Assembly: GCF_002979535.1 (NCBI RefSeq)
Contig: NZ_PCPB01000003.1
Coordinates: 1 to 64,000 of the forward strand
Direction: 5' to 3'
From: Brevundimonas sp. MYb52
GTDB lineage: Bacteria > Pseudomonadota > Alphaproteobacteria > Caulobacterales > Caulobacteraceae
Length of the DNA stretch: 64,000 bases
In this document: positions 1 through 8,654 of the stretch, in pieces
How the letters are laid out: each line of letters begins with the position of its first letter
Position numbering within the stretch: the stretch's first letter is position 1
Notes under the pieces: generated by a model
The model's input: only the letters and a program-made list of their open reading frames with translations
Databases searched by the model: none
What the model was told of the DNA's origin: nothing
Program-made: the position numbers and the translations under genes

Positions 1-43
1 CACCCCGACATCCTCCCCAGACCCCGCCTTCAGGATCACCCCG

Positions 44-1774
44 ATGCCCGCTTCCGCCCTCGCTCTCGTCGCTGACAAACAGAAACCCCAAGCCGTCGAG
101 GCCGAGGTGGTGGTGTTGAAGTTCGGCTCTTCGGTCCTGCGGAACGCCGCCGAAGCCCCCGCCGTGGCCTCGGAAATCTACGGCCACGTCCGCGCGGGCC
201 GCAAAGTGGTGGCGGTGGTTTCGGCCCTGTCGGGACACACGGACCGGCTGCTGGCCGACGCCCGCTCGCTGGGCCTGGACCATGAGAACGAACTGCTGCC
301 CGCCTATGTGGTCCTGGGCGAGGAGAAGGCGGCGGCCCTGGTCGCCATCGCCTGCGACCGGGTGGGGCTGGACGCGGTGGGTCTGTCGGTGCGGGAACTG
401 GGCATTGTGGTCGAGGGGCCGGCGCAGCACGCCCGCCCTGTCAGCCTGAAGGGCGAGCGCCTGCATGACGCCCTGGCCGAGCATGAGGTGGTGGTGGTCC
501 CCGGCTTTGGCGGCGTGCGCTCGAACGGTCGCGTGGCCCTGTTGGGACGCGGCGGGTCGGACCTGACGGCGGTGGTTCTGGCCGCTGAACTAGGCCTGGA
601 CCGGGTGCGTCTGGTCAAGGATGTGGACGGCCTCTACGACCGCGATCCGGCCTGCGAGACGGGCACGCCGCTGCGCTATCGCCGGGCCAGTTGGGAGACG
701 GCGCGCCAGTTGGGCGGGGCCCTGGTCCAGCACGACGCCATCGATCTGGGCATGAAGCACGGGGTCGAGATCGAGGTGGCGGCGCTCGGCCGCGCCGAGG
801 GCACGGTGGTCGGCGAGCGCGGAGCGCCTCCCGGTCCGGTCCTGCCTGAGGCGCCGCTGCGCGTAGGCGTGGCCGGTTGCGGCGTGGTCGGCGGCGGTCT
901 GCTGAACCGGCTGTTGTCGGACAAGCGCTATGAGGTGGTGGGCGTCCTGGTCCGCAATCCGGGCAAGAAGCGCGACGTGGCCGCGCCCGCCGACCTGTTC
1001 ACCAATGATGTCGAGGCCCTTCTGGCCAAGAAGCCGGACCTTGTGCTGGAAGCTCTGTCGGAAGGCGAAGCCGGTCACGCCCTGATCCGCCGCGCGCTGG
1101 AGGCCGGCTGCGACGTGGTCAGCGCCAACAAGCAGGCCGTGGCCCGCGATCCGGCGGGGCTTCAGGCCCTGGCCGCCGCCAACGGCTGTCGCGTCGCCTG
1201 GTCGGCCTCGGTCGGCGGCGGGGCGCCCATGATTGAGACCCTGCGCGCCGCCCGCGCCGCCGGTCCCGTCGCTGGGTTCGAGGCGGTGCTGAACGGCACG
1301 GTCAACTTCATGCTGCAACGTTTGGGCGAGGGCGCGGCCTTTGCTGACGCCCTGTCCGACGCCCGCGTGGCGGGCTTTGCCGAGGAAGACCCGTCCTCGG
1401 ATCTGGAGGGCCACGACGCCGCCGCCAAGGTCAAGCTGCTGTCCTTCGAGGCCTTTGGCCGCGCCCCCGCCGACCTGCCGCGCGACGAGCTGTCGGCCGA
1501 GACGCCGCTGGGCGACAAGCCGGTGCGTCAGATCGGCGCCTGTCACGATCGCGACGGCCACCTGGACGCCTCGGTGCGCCTTGACGGCGATCTGAAAGAC
1601 GCGCTGTTTCAGTCGCTGAACGGAGAGAGAAACGCCTTGAAAGTCTATGGTCAGGACGGTCGCGTCTGGACGTGCAAGGGCCGCGGCGCCGGGCGCTGGG
1701 CCACGACCGAGAGCGTGCTGGCCGACGTCGCCGATGTGGTGCGCGCCCGTCGCGCGGCGGCGGAGCTGGTCTAG
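44..1774 (+). CDS. thrA: Fused aspartate kinase-like / homoserine dehydrogenase, without ACT domains
   Basis: A 576-aa two-domain enzyme of threonine/methionine synthesis. Residues 22-265 are an amino-acid-kinase domain: KFGSS at 26-30 (KFGGTS in classical aspartokinases), GRGGSD at 168-173 and KDVDGLY at 192-198. Residues 272-576 are homoserine dehydrogenase: Rossmann loop GVAGCGVVGGG at 275-285, then SANK, GGGAPMIETLR, NGTVNFML and DPSSDLEGHDAAAK in the expected order. E. coli-type ThrA has about 820 aa with ACT regulatory domains between the two halves. Here the link is only some 10-20 residues and no C-terminal ACT follows. AGGA lies 9 nt before the ATG. Homoserine kinase follows after 2 nt. 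The dehydrogenase half looks catalytically complete. Whether the kinase half is active on aspartate cannot be told by eye. Confidence 0.85.
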   Translation: MPASALALVADKQKPQAVEAEVVVLKFGSSVLRNAAEAPAVASEIYGHVRAGRKVVAVVSALSGHTDRLLADARSLGLDHENELLPAYVVLGEEKAAALVAIACDRVGLDAVGLSVRELGIVVEGPAQHARPVSLKGERLHDALAEHEVVVVPGFGGVRSNGRVALLGRGGSDLTAVVLAAELGLDRVRLVKDVDGLYDRDPACETGTPLRYRRASWETARQLGGALVQHDAIDLGMKHGVEIEVAALGRAEGTVVGERGAPPGPVLPEAPLRVGVAGCGVVGGGLLNRLLSDKRYEVVGVLVRNPGKKRDVAAPADLFTNDVEALLAKKPDLVLEALSEGEAGHALIRRALEAGCDVVSANKQAVARDPAGLQALAAANGCRVAWSASVGGGAPMIETLRAARAAGPVAGFEAVLNGTVNFMLQRLGEGAAFADALSDARVAGFAEEDPSSDLEGHDAAAKVKLLSFEAFGRAPADLPRDELSAETPLGDKPVRQIGACHDRDGHLDASVRLDGDLKDALFQSLNGERNALKVYGQDGRVWTCKGRGAGRWATTESVLADVADVVRARRAAAELV

Positions 1775-1776
1775 AT

Positions 1777-2739
1777 ATGGCTGTCTTCACGCCCGTCACG
1801 CCGGATCAGGCCGCTGACTATCTCATGCGTTACCCCCTGGGCGATCTGGTCGCGCTGACGCCGATCGCCGAGGGGGTCGAGAACACCAACTACAAGCTGG
1901 AGACGACGTCCGGGGCCTATGTCCTGACCCTGTTCGAGGGACGCACGGACGCGGCCTCGCTGCCCTTCTGCCTGGGGCTGACCCGGCATCTGTCGGCGCG
2001 CGGCTTCCCCACGCCTTCGCCGGTCGCGGACCATGAAGGCGAGATCATCGGCCATCTGAACGGCCGCGCCGCCGCCATCCTGAACTGGGCGCCCGGCGCC
2101 TGGAAGCGCCAGCCGTCGGACAAGGAACAGTATCGCGCCGGACAGGTGCTGGCCCTGCTGCACCTGGACGCCGCCGACTATGCGGTCGAGCGGAAAAACC
2201 CGGTCGGGCCCGAGGCCTGGGCGGCGCTGGCCGCGCGCTGCGAGGCTCCCGCCAAGGGCGTCGACCGCAAGATGCTGGATCAGATCAAGGCCCTGTTGCC
2301 GCGTTTGGCCGAGCCGTGGAGCGATCCCGCCCTGCCGCGCGGGCCGATCCACGCCGACTACTTCCCCGACAACGTCCTGTTCGCCACCAATGAGCATGGA
2401 AAGTGCGACGTCGGCGGGGTGATCGACTTCTATTTCGGCTGCACCGACGTCCTGGCCTATGACCTGGCCATCGCGCTGAGCGCCTGGGGCTTTGACGCCG
2501 AGGGCCGCCCCATGCCCTCGGCCCTGCGCGCCTTTCAGAAGGGATATGAGTCCGTGCGACCCCTGACGCCCGCCGAGGCCGAGGCTCTGCCCGGCCTGGG
2601 GGCTGCGGCGGCGGTGCGCTTCACCCTGACCCGCCTGCACGACCGCCTCTTCCACGACCCCGCCAACCTGGTCACGCCGAAAGACCCGGCGCCCTTCTTC
2701 CGCCGGCTGGACTACTGGAAGGCGGCGGAGGTGGTGTGA
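1777..2739 (+). CDS. thrB: Homoserine kinase, choline-kinase-fold type
   Basis: Phosphorylates homoserine to O-phosphohomoserine, the substrate of threonine synthase, in the cytosol. The 320-aa protein has the APH/ChoK fold rather than the GHMP fold of E. coli ThrB: an N-terminal lobe with EGVENTNY near residue 32, the Brenner-type catalytic motif IHADYFPDN at 191-199 and the metal-binding VIDFYFG about 20 residues later. The ATG at 1777 is chosen because the frame upstream of it lies inside the preceding gene and the family begins with this sequence. It sits 2 nt after the stop of the kinase/dehydrogenase fusion, so the two are cotranscribed. Confidence 0.93.
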   Translation: MAVFTPVTPDQAADYLMRYPLGDLVALTPIAEGVENTNYKLETTSGAYVLTLFEGRTDAASLPFCLGLTRHLSARGFPTPSPVADHEGEIIGHLNGRAAAILNWAPGAWKRQPSDKEQYRAGQVLALLHLDAADYAVERKNPVGPEAWAALAARCEAPAKGVDRKMLDQIKALLPRLAEPWSDPALPRGPIHADYFPDNVLFATNEHGKCDVGGVIDFYFGCTDVLAYDLAIALSAWGFDAEGRPMPSALRAFQKGYESVRPLTPAEAEALPGLGAAAAVRFTLTRLHDRLFHDPANLVTPKDPAPFFRRLDYWKAAEVV

Positions 2740-2876
2740 GGGGGAGGCGGCTTCTCGCGACTGGAGCGAGGCACCGCTTTCGATCCACCGTCGATGTTCC
2801 GATTGTCTTTTCGGAGTGGTGTCGAAAACGAGCAGCTACGTGAGACATGTAGATCGCAGGCCGATATCCTTATGCC
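2740..2876. other. Intergenic spacer at the left edge of a low-GC insert
   Basis: These 137 bases after thrB begin GC-rich and change to lower GC near 2780, which continues through the HEPN-like gene to about 3790. I see no direct repeats, terminal inverted repeats or tRNA end that would mark a mobile element, and no clear terminator for thrB. Confidence 0.4.
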
Positions 2877-3710
2877 ATGACCGACGCTATTCCGCAGCAG
2901 CAGAAGATCACTATCAACGCGGACGCGCTCCGGGACCTCGGGATGCGAGGTGTGAACCGCGCAGCGGGCTTCCTTGGCCTCGCTTTCCGAAGGCCTGACG
3001 AGCCTCTGCCCACGACCATCACGATGTCGGAGTTCAATCGCTACCAATTCCTGCCGGAGCCGCTGCCTGAGGTTATGGCTGGAGAGTTGGTCCAAGAGTT
3101 CAACGCTTGGCTGATCGGAAACGCCCTTCAAGAATTGGACCGGCATTTCAGCCTCTTCGTGGATGAGGTCTGGAGGCTTCTCGATCTGACGGATGCACAC
3201 GAGAAGGTAATCCCAGCGGGCTTAAAGGTCTCGGAAATCAGCGGCGACACAAACGCAGGGAACAAGTTCAAGAAAGTCGCTGATCGTCTTGGTCTCCCGG
3301 AGGCACGGCCGGATCGTCTCTGGTCAATCTCCAACGCTCGGAACTGTCTAGCTCATGCTGCGGGGATGGTTACGGAGCGTCACGCCAACGATAATAAACA
3401 ACGACTCAAGCTTGTGTGGCTCGCCTCCGAGATCAAGCTAGTGCAGGGCGAGCAGTTCGTAATCATCGGAGAGTATCCGATCCAGGCGCCCGACCCCGAA
3501 CAGGAAGCGCAGCTCGTCGTGCAAATGGTGGATCGGGAGCTCACGTTCGAGATCGGACAGCAGCTTCGGCTGACACCCGTGCAACTGCACGAGCTATGCC
3601 TGTTCTACGCAATCCTAATCGACACGATCATGGTATCGCTTGGCGAGCATTTCGCTGCCAAAGGCATCCCCAATCTTCCTCCAATGGATCAAGAAGCGAG
3701 GGAGACTTAA
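2877..3710 (+). CDS. HEPN-like protein of unknown function
   Basis: A 277-aa soluble, mostly helical protein I do not recognise by name. Residues 155-160 read RNCLAH. This fits the R-x4-6-H signature (polar residue after Arg) of HEPN domains, many of which are RNases in toxin, abortive-infection or RNA-surveillance systems. The setting SISNARNCLAHA resembles HEPN-superfamily active-site helices. No signal peptide or membrane segment is visible. Base composition and third-codon GC are clearly lower than in the neighbours, with codons such as AAT, ATA and TTA that are rare elsewhere here. This suggests recent acquisition. No antitoxin-like (MNT) partner is adjacent. No convincing Shine-Dalgarno precedes the ATG. 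The HEPN assignment rests on this motif alone. Confidence 0.6.
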   Translation: MTDAIPQQQKITINADALRDLGMRGVNRAAGFLGLAFRRPDEPLPTTITMSEFNRYQFLPEPLPEVMAGELVQEFNAWLIGNALQELDRHFSLFVDEVWRLLDLTDAHEKVIPAGLKVSEISGDTNAGNKFKKVADRLGLPEARPDRLWSISNARNCLAHAAGMVTERHANDNKQRLKLVWLASEIKLVQGEQFVIIGEYPIQAPDPEQEAQLVVQMVDRELTFEIGQQLRLTPVQLHELCLFYAILIDTIMVSLGEHFAAKGIPNLPPMDQEARET

Positions 3711-3843
3711 GGTCACCTAGCTCGCAGCGATGTATACTACCCACAGATAACGAGGAGTAGGTCCGCTTTCGGCACCGACCGACCTCCATGCAACGATCTC
3801 GCTGCGCGTGCCTTTGAGGCAGGGGCAGGCGAGGAGGCTGAGG

Positions 3844-4788
3844 ATGGCGGCGCGCGGGCAGGCATGGCCGGAACTGACGGCGGCGCGGCTGTGGCCGACG
3901 ATGGAGACGTTGCAACTGTGGGCGCAGATCGTCGGCAAGGTGCGGCTGTCGCAGACGCCCTGGCTGAACCACGGCTGGCACGTCACGCTGCGGGTCTCGG
4001 CGCGGGGCCTGACGACGGGCCTGATCCCGCATGGCGCGGTCGGGTTTTCGATGGAGTTCGACTTCATCGCCGGCGCCCTGGTCATCCGCGTCAGTGACGG
4101 AGGCGAACGGCGGATCGTGCTGAAGTCCGGGACGGTGGCCGACTTCTACGCCGAGGTGCAGGACGCCCTGACCGCGCTGGGCGTGGCCTGTCACATCGAC
4201 CTGACGCCCGACGAAATGGCCGAAGCGACGCCCTTTCCCCTGGATGAGCGGTTCCGCACCTATGACGCCGAGGTCGCGCGTGACTACTGGCGGGCGCTGG
4301 TGCAGGTGAACCGGGTGTTCGGCCTGTTCCGTACCGGGTTTCTGGGCAAGTGCAGCCCGGTTCAGCTGTTCTGGGGCGCGTTTGATCTGGCAGTGACGCG
4401 CTTCTCGGGCCGGCGGGCACCCCTGCATCCGGGCGGGGTGCCGAACCTGCCCGACGCGGTGACGCGCGAGGCCTATTCGCACGAGGTGTCCAGCGCCGGC
4501 TTCTGGCCCGGCGATCCGGGGCGCGAGCCGGCCTTCTACGCCTATGCCTATCCCGCGCCGAAGGGGTTCGAGGCGGCCTCCGTCTCGCCGGTGGCGGCGC
4601 ACTGGGACGCAGGGTTAGGCGAGTTCATCCTGCCCTATGCGGCGGTGCGGGCCGAGGATCAGCCCGACGCCGCCCTGTGCGCCTTTCTGGAGACCACCTA
4701 TCAGGCCGCCGCCGATCTGGCAGCCTGGGACCGGGAGGCGCTGGAATGTCCGCGCGGGACGCCGCGTCACCCGCGCTGGGTGGGGTAG
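3844..4788 (+). CDS. DUF5996 family protein
   Basis: A 314-aa cytosolic protein matching DUF5996: N-terminal WPELTAARLWPTMETLQLWAQ followed by IVGKVRL and then NHGWHVTL are the family hallmarks, with several conserved Trp and His residues. The function of the family is not known. The ATG at 3844 is chosen because GAGGAG ends 7 nt upstream and the family consensus starts just after it. A longer in-frame start at 3808 has no ribosome site. It converges on threonine synthase with only 3 nt between the stops, so it separates thrB from thrC. Confidence 0.75.
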   Translation: MAARGQAWPELTAARLWPTMETLQLWAQIVGKVRLSQTPWLNHGWHVTLRVSARGLTTGLIPHGAVGFSMEFDFIAGALVIRVSDGGERRIVLKSGTVADFYAEVQDALTALGVACHIDLTPDEMAEATPFPLDERFRTYDAEVARDYWRALVQVNRVFGLFRTGFLGKCSPVQLFWGAFDLAVTRFSGRRAPLHPGGVPNLPDAVTREAYSHEVSSAGFWPGDPGREPAFYAYAYPAPKGFEAASVSPVAAHWDAGLGEFILPYAAVRAEDQPDAALCAFLETTYQAAADLAAWDREALECPRGTPRHPRWVG

Positions 4789-4791
4789 GGC

Positions 4792-6180
4792 CTAGTTGGC
4801 GAAACCCTTCACCGCCGCCAGGGCGGCCTCGGCGGTGTTGTCGATGATGGTCAGGCGTTCGGGCTGGTCGCCCAAGGCGCGGATGACGGGGGCGGGTACC
4901 GGCTCGAAGCCCAGAACGTCGGAGACAAAGGCACCGAACTTGGACGGGTGAGCGGTCGACAGGGCGACGACGGGGCCGTCCGCGCGGTCCAGCTGACGCG
5001 CGGCGGCCAGGGCCACGGCGGTGTGCGGGCAGACGACGCGGCCCCAGGCGGCGTGGGCGTGGGCGATCTCGGCCTTGGTCGTGGCCTCGTCGATGGAGAC
5101 GGCGGAGACTTCCGCTTTCAGCGCGGCCAGCAGGTCCGGCGACAGGGTGACGGACCCGTCGCGGGTGAAGGTTTCGAACACGGCGCGGACAGCCTCGGCG
5201 TCACGGCCGGACGCCTCATAGACCAGACGTTCGAAGTTGGACGGCGCCTGCACGTCCATCGACACGCTGCCGCTCTCGACGGCGGGGCGGCGGGCATAGA
5301 CGCCCTCGTTGATGGCGCGGGCCAGGGCGTCGTTCTGGTTGACGGCGGCGACGAAGCCCCTGACCGGCAGGCCCATCTTCTTCGCGGCGATGCCGGCGAA
5401 GGCGTCGCCGAAATTGCCGGTCGGGACGACGAAGGTCGCCGCCTGACCCAGCTGGGCCGTGGCCGAGATATAGTAGGGGATCTGTCCCGCCAGCCGGCCC
5501 CAGTTGATCGAGTTGACCGACGACAGGCGACGGCCGTCACGCAGGGATTCCTCGGCCAGCAGGCCCTTTACCAGACGCTGGCAGTCGTCGAAGTCGCCGC
5601 GCACGGCCAGGTTCAGGACGTTGTCGGCCTGCACCGTTGTCATCTGCCTGCGCTGCACCGGCGAGACGCGGTCCAGCGGGTGCAGCACGATCAGGTTGAT
5701 GCGCTCGGCGCCTGCGAAGGCGCGCACGGCGGCGGCGCCGGTGTCGCCGCTGGTGGCGGTCAGCAAGGTCAGCTTCTGGCCCGTCGAGGCCAGGGCCTCG
5801 TCCGACAGGGCCGCGACCAGTTGCATCGCCAGATCCTTGAAGGCCGCGGTCGGGCCGTGGAACAGCTCCAGCACGAACAGGCCCGGCTCCAGCTCGACCA
5901 GAGGCGTCACCGCCGGATGGTCGAAACCGCGCGTCAGGCGATTCAGTGAGCGGTCGAGCGCGCCGGCAGGCAGGGCGTCGCCGATGAAGGGGGAAATCGC
6001 CTCCCTGGCCATCTCGGCATAGGTCCGGCCCGGACGCGCTGCGTCGGCGGGCAGGGTCGGCCAGGCCTGGGGCATGTAGAGGCCGCCGTCGGGCGCGATG
6101 CCGCGCAGCAGGGCGTCGGCGAAACTGGTCGGGGCGGCGTCGCCGCGCGTCGAAAGATAGCGGTCGGGGGAGGTGCTCAT
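4792..6180 (-). CDS. thrC: Threonine synthase
   Basis: A PLP enzyme converting O-phosphohomoserine to threonine and phosphate. It has 462 aa, the usual length of the longer threonine synthase class. The N-terminus YLSTRGDAAPTSFADALLRG and GIAPDGGLYMP is typical. The PLP lysine is K115 in HGPTAAFKD, the phosphate-binding loop is TATSGDTGAAA near 145-155, and VVPTGNFGD follows near 235. It lies opposite the kinase/dehydrogenase fusion and thrB, so the threonine branch is clustered but not one operon. The ATG start directly precedes the conserved N-terminus. Confidence 0.96.
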   Translation of the reverse strand: MSTSPDRYLSTRGDAAPTSFADALLRGIAPDGGLYMPQAWPTLPADAARPGRTYAEMAREAISPFIGDALPAGALDRSLNRLTRGFDHPAVTPLVELEPGLFVLELFHGPTAAFKDLAMQLVAALSDEALASTGQKLTLLTATSGDTGAAAVRAFAGAERINLIVLHPLDRVSPVQRRQMTTVQADNVLNLAVRGDFDDCQRLVKGLLAEESLRDGRRLSSVNSINWGRLAGQIPYYISATAQLGQAATFVVPTGNFGDAFAGIAAKKMGLPVRGFVAAVNQNDALARAINEGVYARRPAVESGSVSMDVQAPSNFERLVYEASGRDAEAVRAVFETFTRDGSVTLSPDLLAALKAEVSAVSIDEATTKAEIAHAHAAWGRVVCPHTAVALAAARQLDRADGPVVALSTAHPSKFGAFVSDVLGFEPVPAPVIRALGDQPERLTIIDNTAEAALAAVKGFAN

Positions 6181-6322
6181 GACGGGTCGTTTCTAGCCGT
6201 CGTTCGGCGCTTCGTCATGATTATTTTGCGCCTGCGAAGGGATTTCCGCGATCTGGCGCAAGAAGATGGCGAGAAGGGGCGTGCGACGACCGCAGGGCTG
6301 GCGCATCGTCGCGGTCCGGTCC

Positions 6323-7279
6323 ATGTCAGGGGCGATGAGACGCCGTTCCTTTCTGATCCGCGCGGCCGCAGCCGCAGCCGCAGTCGGCGGCGGCCTGTGG
6401 TTGAAGGATCATGTGGTCTGGCGCCGGCCGACCCTGCGTTTTCCCGAGGGCGGGACCAGCGGCTGGCTGCCTTTTGTTGTGGATGGCGCCGCCACGCCGA
6501 CCGTGCGGGTGCGGATCTCCGGGCGCGAAGTCACGGCCCTGATCGACAGCGGGGCCCAGTATTCGGTGATCGACCGGGCCCTGGTCGAGACCCTGGGCCT
6601 GACGACCTTCTTTGATATGCCGATGGTGGCTTACGGCGTCGGCGGCCAGCCTCAGGTCGGACGCGGGGTCACGCTGGACCTGACCGTCGGATCGCTGGCG
6701 GTCGGCGGCCTGCGCGCGGCCATCCTCGACCTGGGGCCTCTGGCCCAGGCAGCGGGTCTGGGCGCGCCTCTGGTGCTGGGACAGGACCTTCTGGGCGAGG
6801 CGGTGCTGGACCTGGACATGAAACGCCGTCGCGCGCGCCTGGTCGATCCGGCGGACCATGTGGTTTCACCGGCCTTGCGGCCCGTGCCGGTCAAGCGCAG
6901 CGGCACGGCCCTGACCGCCGAGGTCACGGTCGAGGGAGCGGTGATGCGGGCCGTGGTCGACACCGGCTTTTCATCCCTGATCGCGCTCAGCCAAGGTGCG
7001 GCGGCGGCGGCGGGCCTGCTGGACGGGCGGGCCGAGACCGCCGGGTCCAGCATCGTTCTGGGCGGCGTGGCGCGGGCGCGGGTGATCGAGGCGAAGACCG
7101 TGACCTTTGGCGACGACCTGTGGCGCGGGGTGGCGACGCCGGTTTTCGCGGATTCGCCCCTGCCCAACTATCCCGACGCCCTGCTGGGCGTGGCGGCGTT
7201 CGAGGACCGCGAGGTGGTGCTGGACCTGGGGCGAGGACGGCTGCATGTCGCGCCCATGATGGATCTGACCATCGGCTAG
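6323..7279 (+). CDS. Tat-exported double retropepsin-like aspartic protease
   Basis: A 318-aa protein with a twin-arginine leader (MRRRSFLIRAAAAAAAV, residues 5-21), so probably folded before export to the periplasm. It carries two retropepsin-like half-sites: LIDSGAQYSVI with D75 and VVDTGFSSLIAL with D213. Each is followed by hydrophobic-Gly segments typical of this fold. Retroviral pepsins need two chains to form one active site, while here both aspartates are in one chain. The start is uncertain: ATG at 6266 would add 19 basic residues before the Tat motif, and ATG at 6335 begins at the twin arginines. Substrate unknown. Confidence 0.72.
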   Translation: MSGAMRRRSFLIRAAAAAAAVGGGLWLKDHVVWRRPTLRFPEGGTSGWLPFVVDGAATPTVRVRISGREVTALIDSGAQYSVIDRALVETLGLTTFFDMPMVAYGVGGQPQVGRGVTLDLTVGSLAVGGLRAAILDLGPLAQAAGLGAPLVLGQDLLGEAVLDLDMKRRRARLVDPADHVVSPALRPVPVKRSGTALTAEVTVEGAVMRAVVDTGFSSLIALSQGAAAAAGLLDGRAETAGSSIVLGGVARARVIEAKTVTFGDDLWRGVATPVFADSPLPNYPDALLGVAAFEDREVVLDLGRGRLHVAPMMDLTIG

Positions 7280-7343
7280 GGTGCGCATGTTTTACAATTG
7301 ACGCCTTTGCCGCGAGGGAAGAAGGGCGTTAACGGCTCGAATC

Positions 7344-8654
7344 ATGTTCGATGTCTCCACAGGCGGGCGCGTCACGCCGCCCCAGCGCATGGATAGCCTG
7401 GACCTGCTGCGGGGTTTTGCCCTGTGCGGCATCCTGCTTGTCAACATCATCTCCATGGGCGGCATCTGGGAAGCCTATGTGCCGCAGACGGCGCCCAGTC
7501 TGGGCAACCCCGACTGGATGGCCTGGCTGGTGCAGCACGTCTTTCTGCAGGGCTCGATGCGGGGGCTGTTCACCCTGCTGTTCGGCGCGGGGATGCTGCT
7601 GATCACCCTGCGCGGCGACGGCGGCAAGGGCACGATCGAGGCGGCGGACGTCTATTTCCGGCGCTGCATGACCCTGTTGGTGTTGGGGATCGGCAATGTC
7701 ACGATCCTGCTGTTTCCGGGCGACATTCTCTACGTCTATGGCCTGTCCGGCTTCTTCCTGTTCGCTTTTCGGGCGGCGCGGCCACGCACCCTGATCCTGG
7801 TGTCTGTGCTGCTGATCGCCTTGCTGACGGGCATTCAAGGAGCCAGCGCCTACAAGCGGGCGATGGAGGCTCGCGAGGGGCGAGCGGTGGCCGAGAGCCA
7901 TCTTTCCGTTGACCGCCTGAACCCGAAGCAGCGTGAGTCGCTGGACGCCTATCAGGCGGCGGTCGCCGCACGCCAGCCGTCGCCGGAAGCCCGCCTCGAG
8001 CAGGCTCAGCTTCGCACTGGGGGGCCACTGGGCTTGCTGAAGTGGAGCGTCCACACTTGGATCGACTACGCAGCGTCCAGCTACACCATCATCCTGGTCA
8101 TGGAATGCGTGGCCTTCATGCTGCTGGGCATGGCCCTGTTCAAGCTGGGGGTGCTGAGCGGAGCGCGGTCGCTGCGCTTCTATCTGCTGCTGTTGGCGGC
8201 AGGCTATGCGGTGGGGCTGACCATTAACGGCGCCCAGGCGGCGTCCCTGTGGCGCAATGACTTCTCGCCGGAGCTGTGGCTGACGCGCGGCAGCTATGAG
8301 TTGGGGCGCCTGGGCATGACCCTGGGCCATGTGGGCCTGATCCTCACCCTGTGGAAGCTGAACGCCCTTGGCTTTATCGGCACCGGGCTGAAGGCCATGG
8401 GGCGGATGGCGCTAAGCAACTATTTGGCCCAGTCGGCCATCACGTCGCTGCTCTTCTACGGCCTGCACCTGTGGGGGCGGTTCGACTGGTGGACCCTGTG
8501 GGGCATTGCGGTCGTCATCTGGGTGGTGCTGGCGATCGTCAGCCTATTGTGGCTGCGCGTCTTCGCTTTCGGCCCGATGGAGTGGGCGTTGCGGCTGATC
8601 GCCTATGGCCAGGTTCCGTCGATCCGCCGCGCCACGCCGGTCACAGCCCCCTGA
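7344..8654 (+). CDS. DUF418 domain multi-pass membrane protein
   Basis: A 436-aa inner-membrane protein of the DUF418/YeiB type. The N-terminus RMDSLDLLRGFALCGILLVNI is the family signature, followed by about ten hydrophobic segments interrupted by a polar stretch near residues 170-220. The C-terminal third, with MGRMALSNYLAQS and LYGLHLWGRFDWW, is the DUF418 domain proper. Members are related to acyltransferase-3-like membrane proteins, but no reaction is established. The last 14 nt overlap the stop of the converging zinc peptidase gene. An internal ATG at 7392 is an alternative start. Confidence 0.8.
   Translation: MFDVSTGGRVTPPQRMDSLDLLRGFALCGILLVNIISMGGIWEAYVPQTAPSLGNPDWMAWLVQHVFLQGSMRGLFTLLFGAGMLLITLRGDGGKGTIEAADVYFRRCMTLLVLGIGNVTILLFPGDILYVYGLSGFFLFAFRAARPRTLILVSVLLIALLTGIQGASAYKRAMEAREGRAVAESHLSVDRLNPKQRESLDAYQAAVAARQPSPEARLEQAQLRTGGPLGLLKWSVHTWIDYAASSYTIILVMECVAFMLLGMALFKLGVLSGARSLRFYLLLLAAGYAVGLTINGAQAASLWRNDFSPELWLTRGSYELGRLGMTLGHVGLILTLWKLNALGFIGTGLKAMGRMALSNYLAQSAITSLLFYGLHLWGRFDWWTLWGIAVVIWVVLAIVSLLWLRVFAFGPMEWALRLIAYGQVPSIRRATPVTAP

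Noticed and set aside
590..1561. Long minus-strand open frame opposite the kinase-dehydrogenase gene
   Set aside because: Composition is Gly/Arg/Gln-rich with no domain. It is the antisense shadow of a high-GC gene, as are similar frames at 10176-12371, 12445-14403, 19507-21132, 22402-23766, 24256-25626, 48469-49602 and 54542-56332.
2877..3710. Toxin-antitoxin or abortive-infection module
   Set aside because: Only one HEPN-like gene is seen. No MNT-type nucleotidyltransferase, antitoxin or other defence gene lies next to it, so a module is not claimed.
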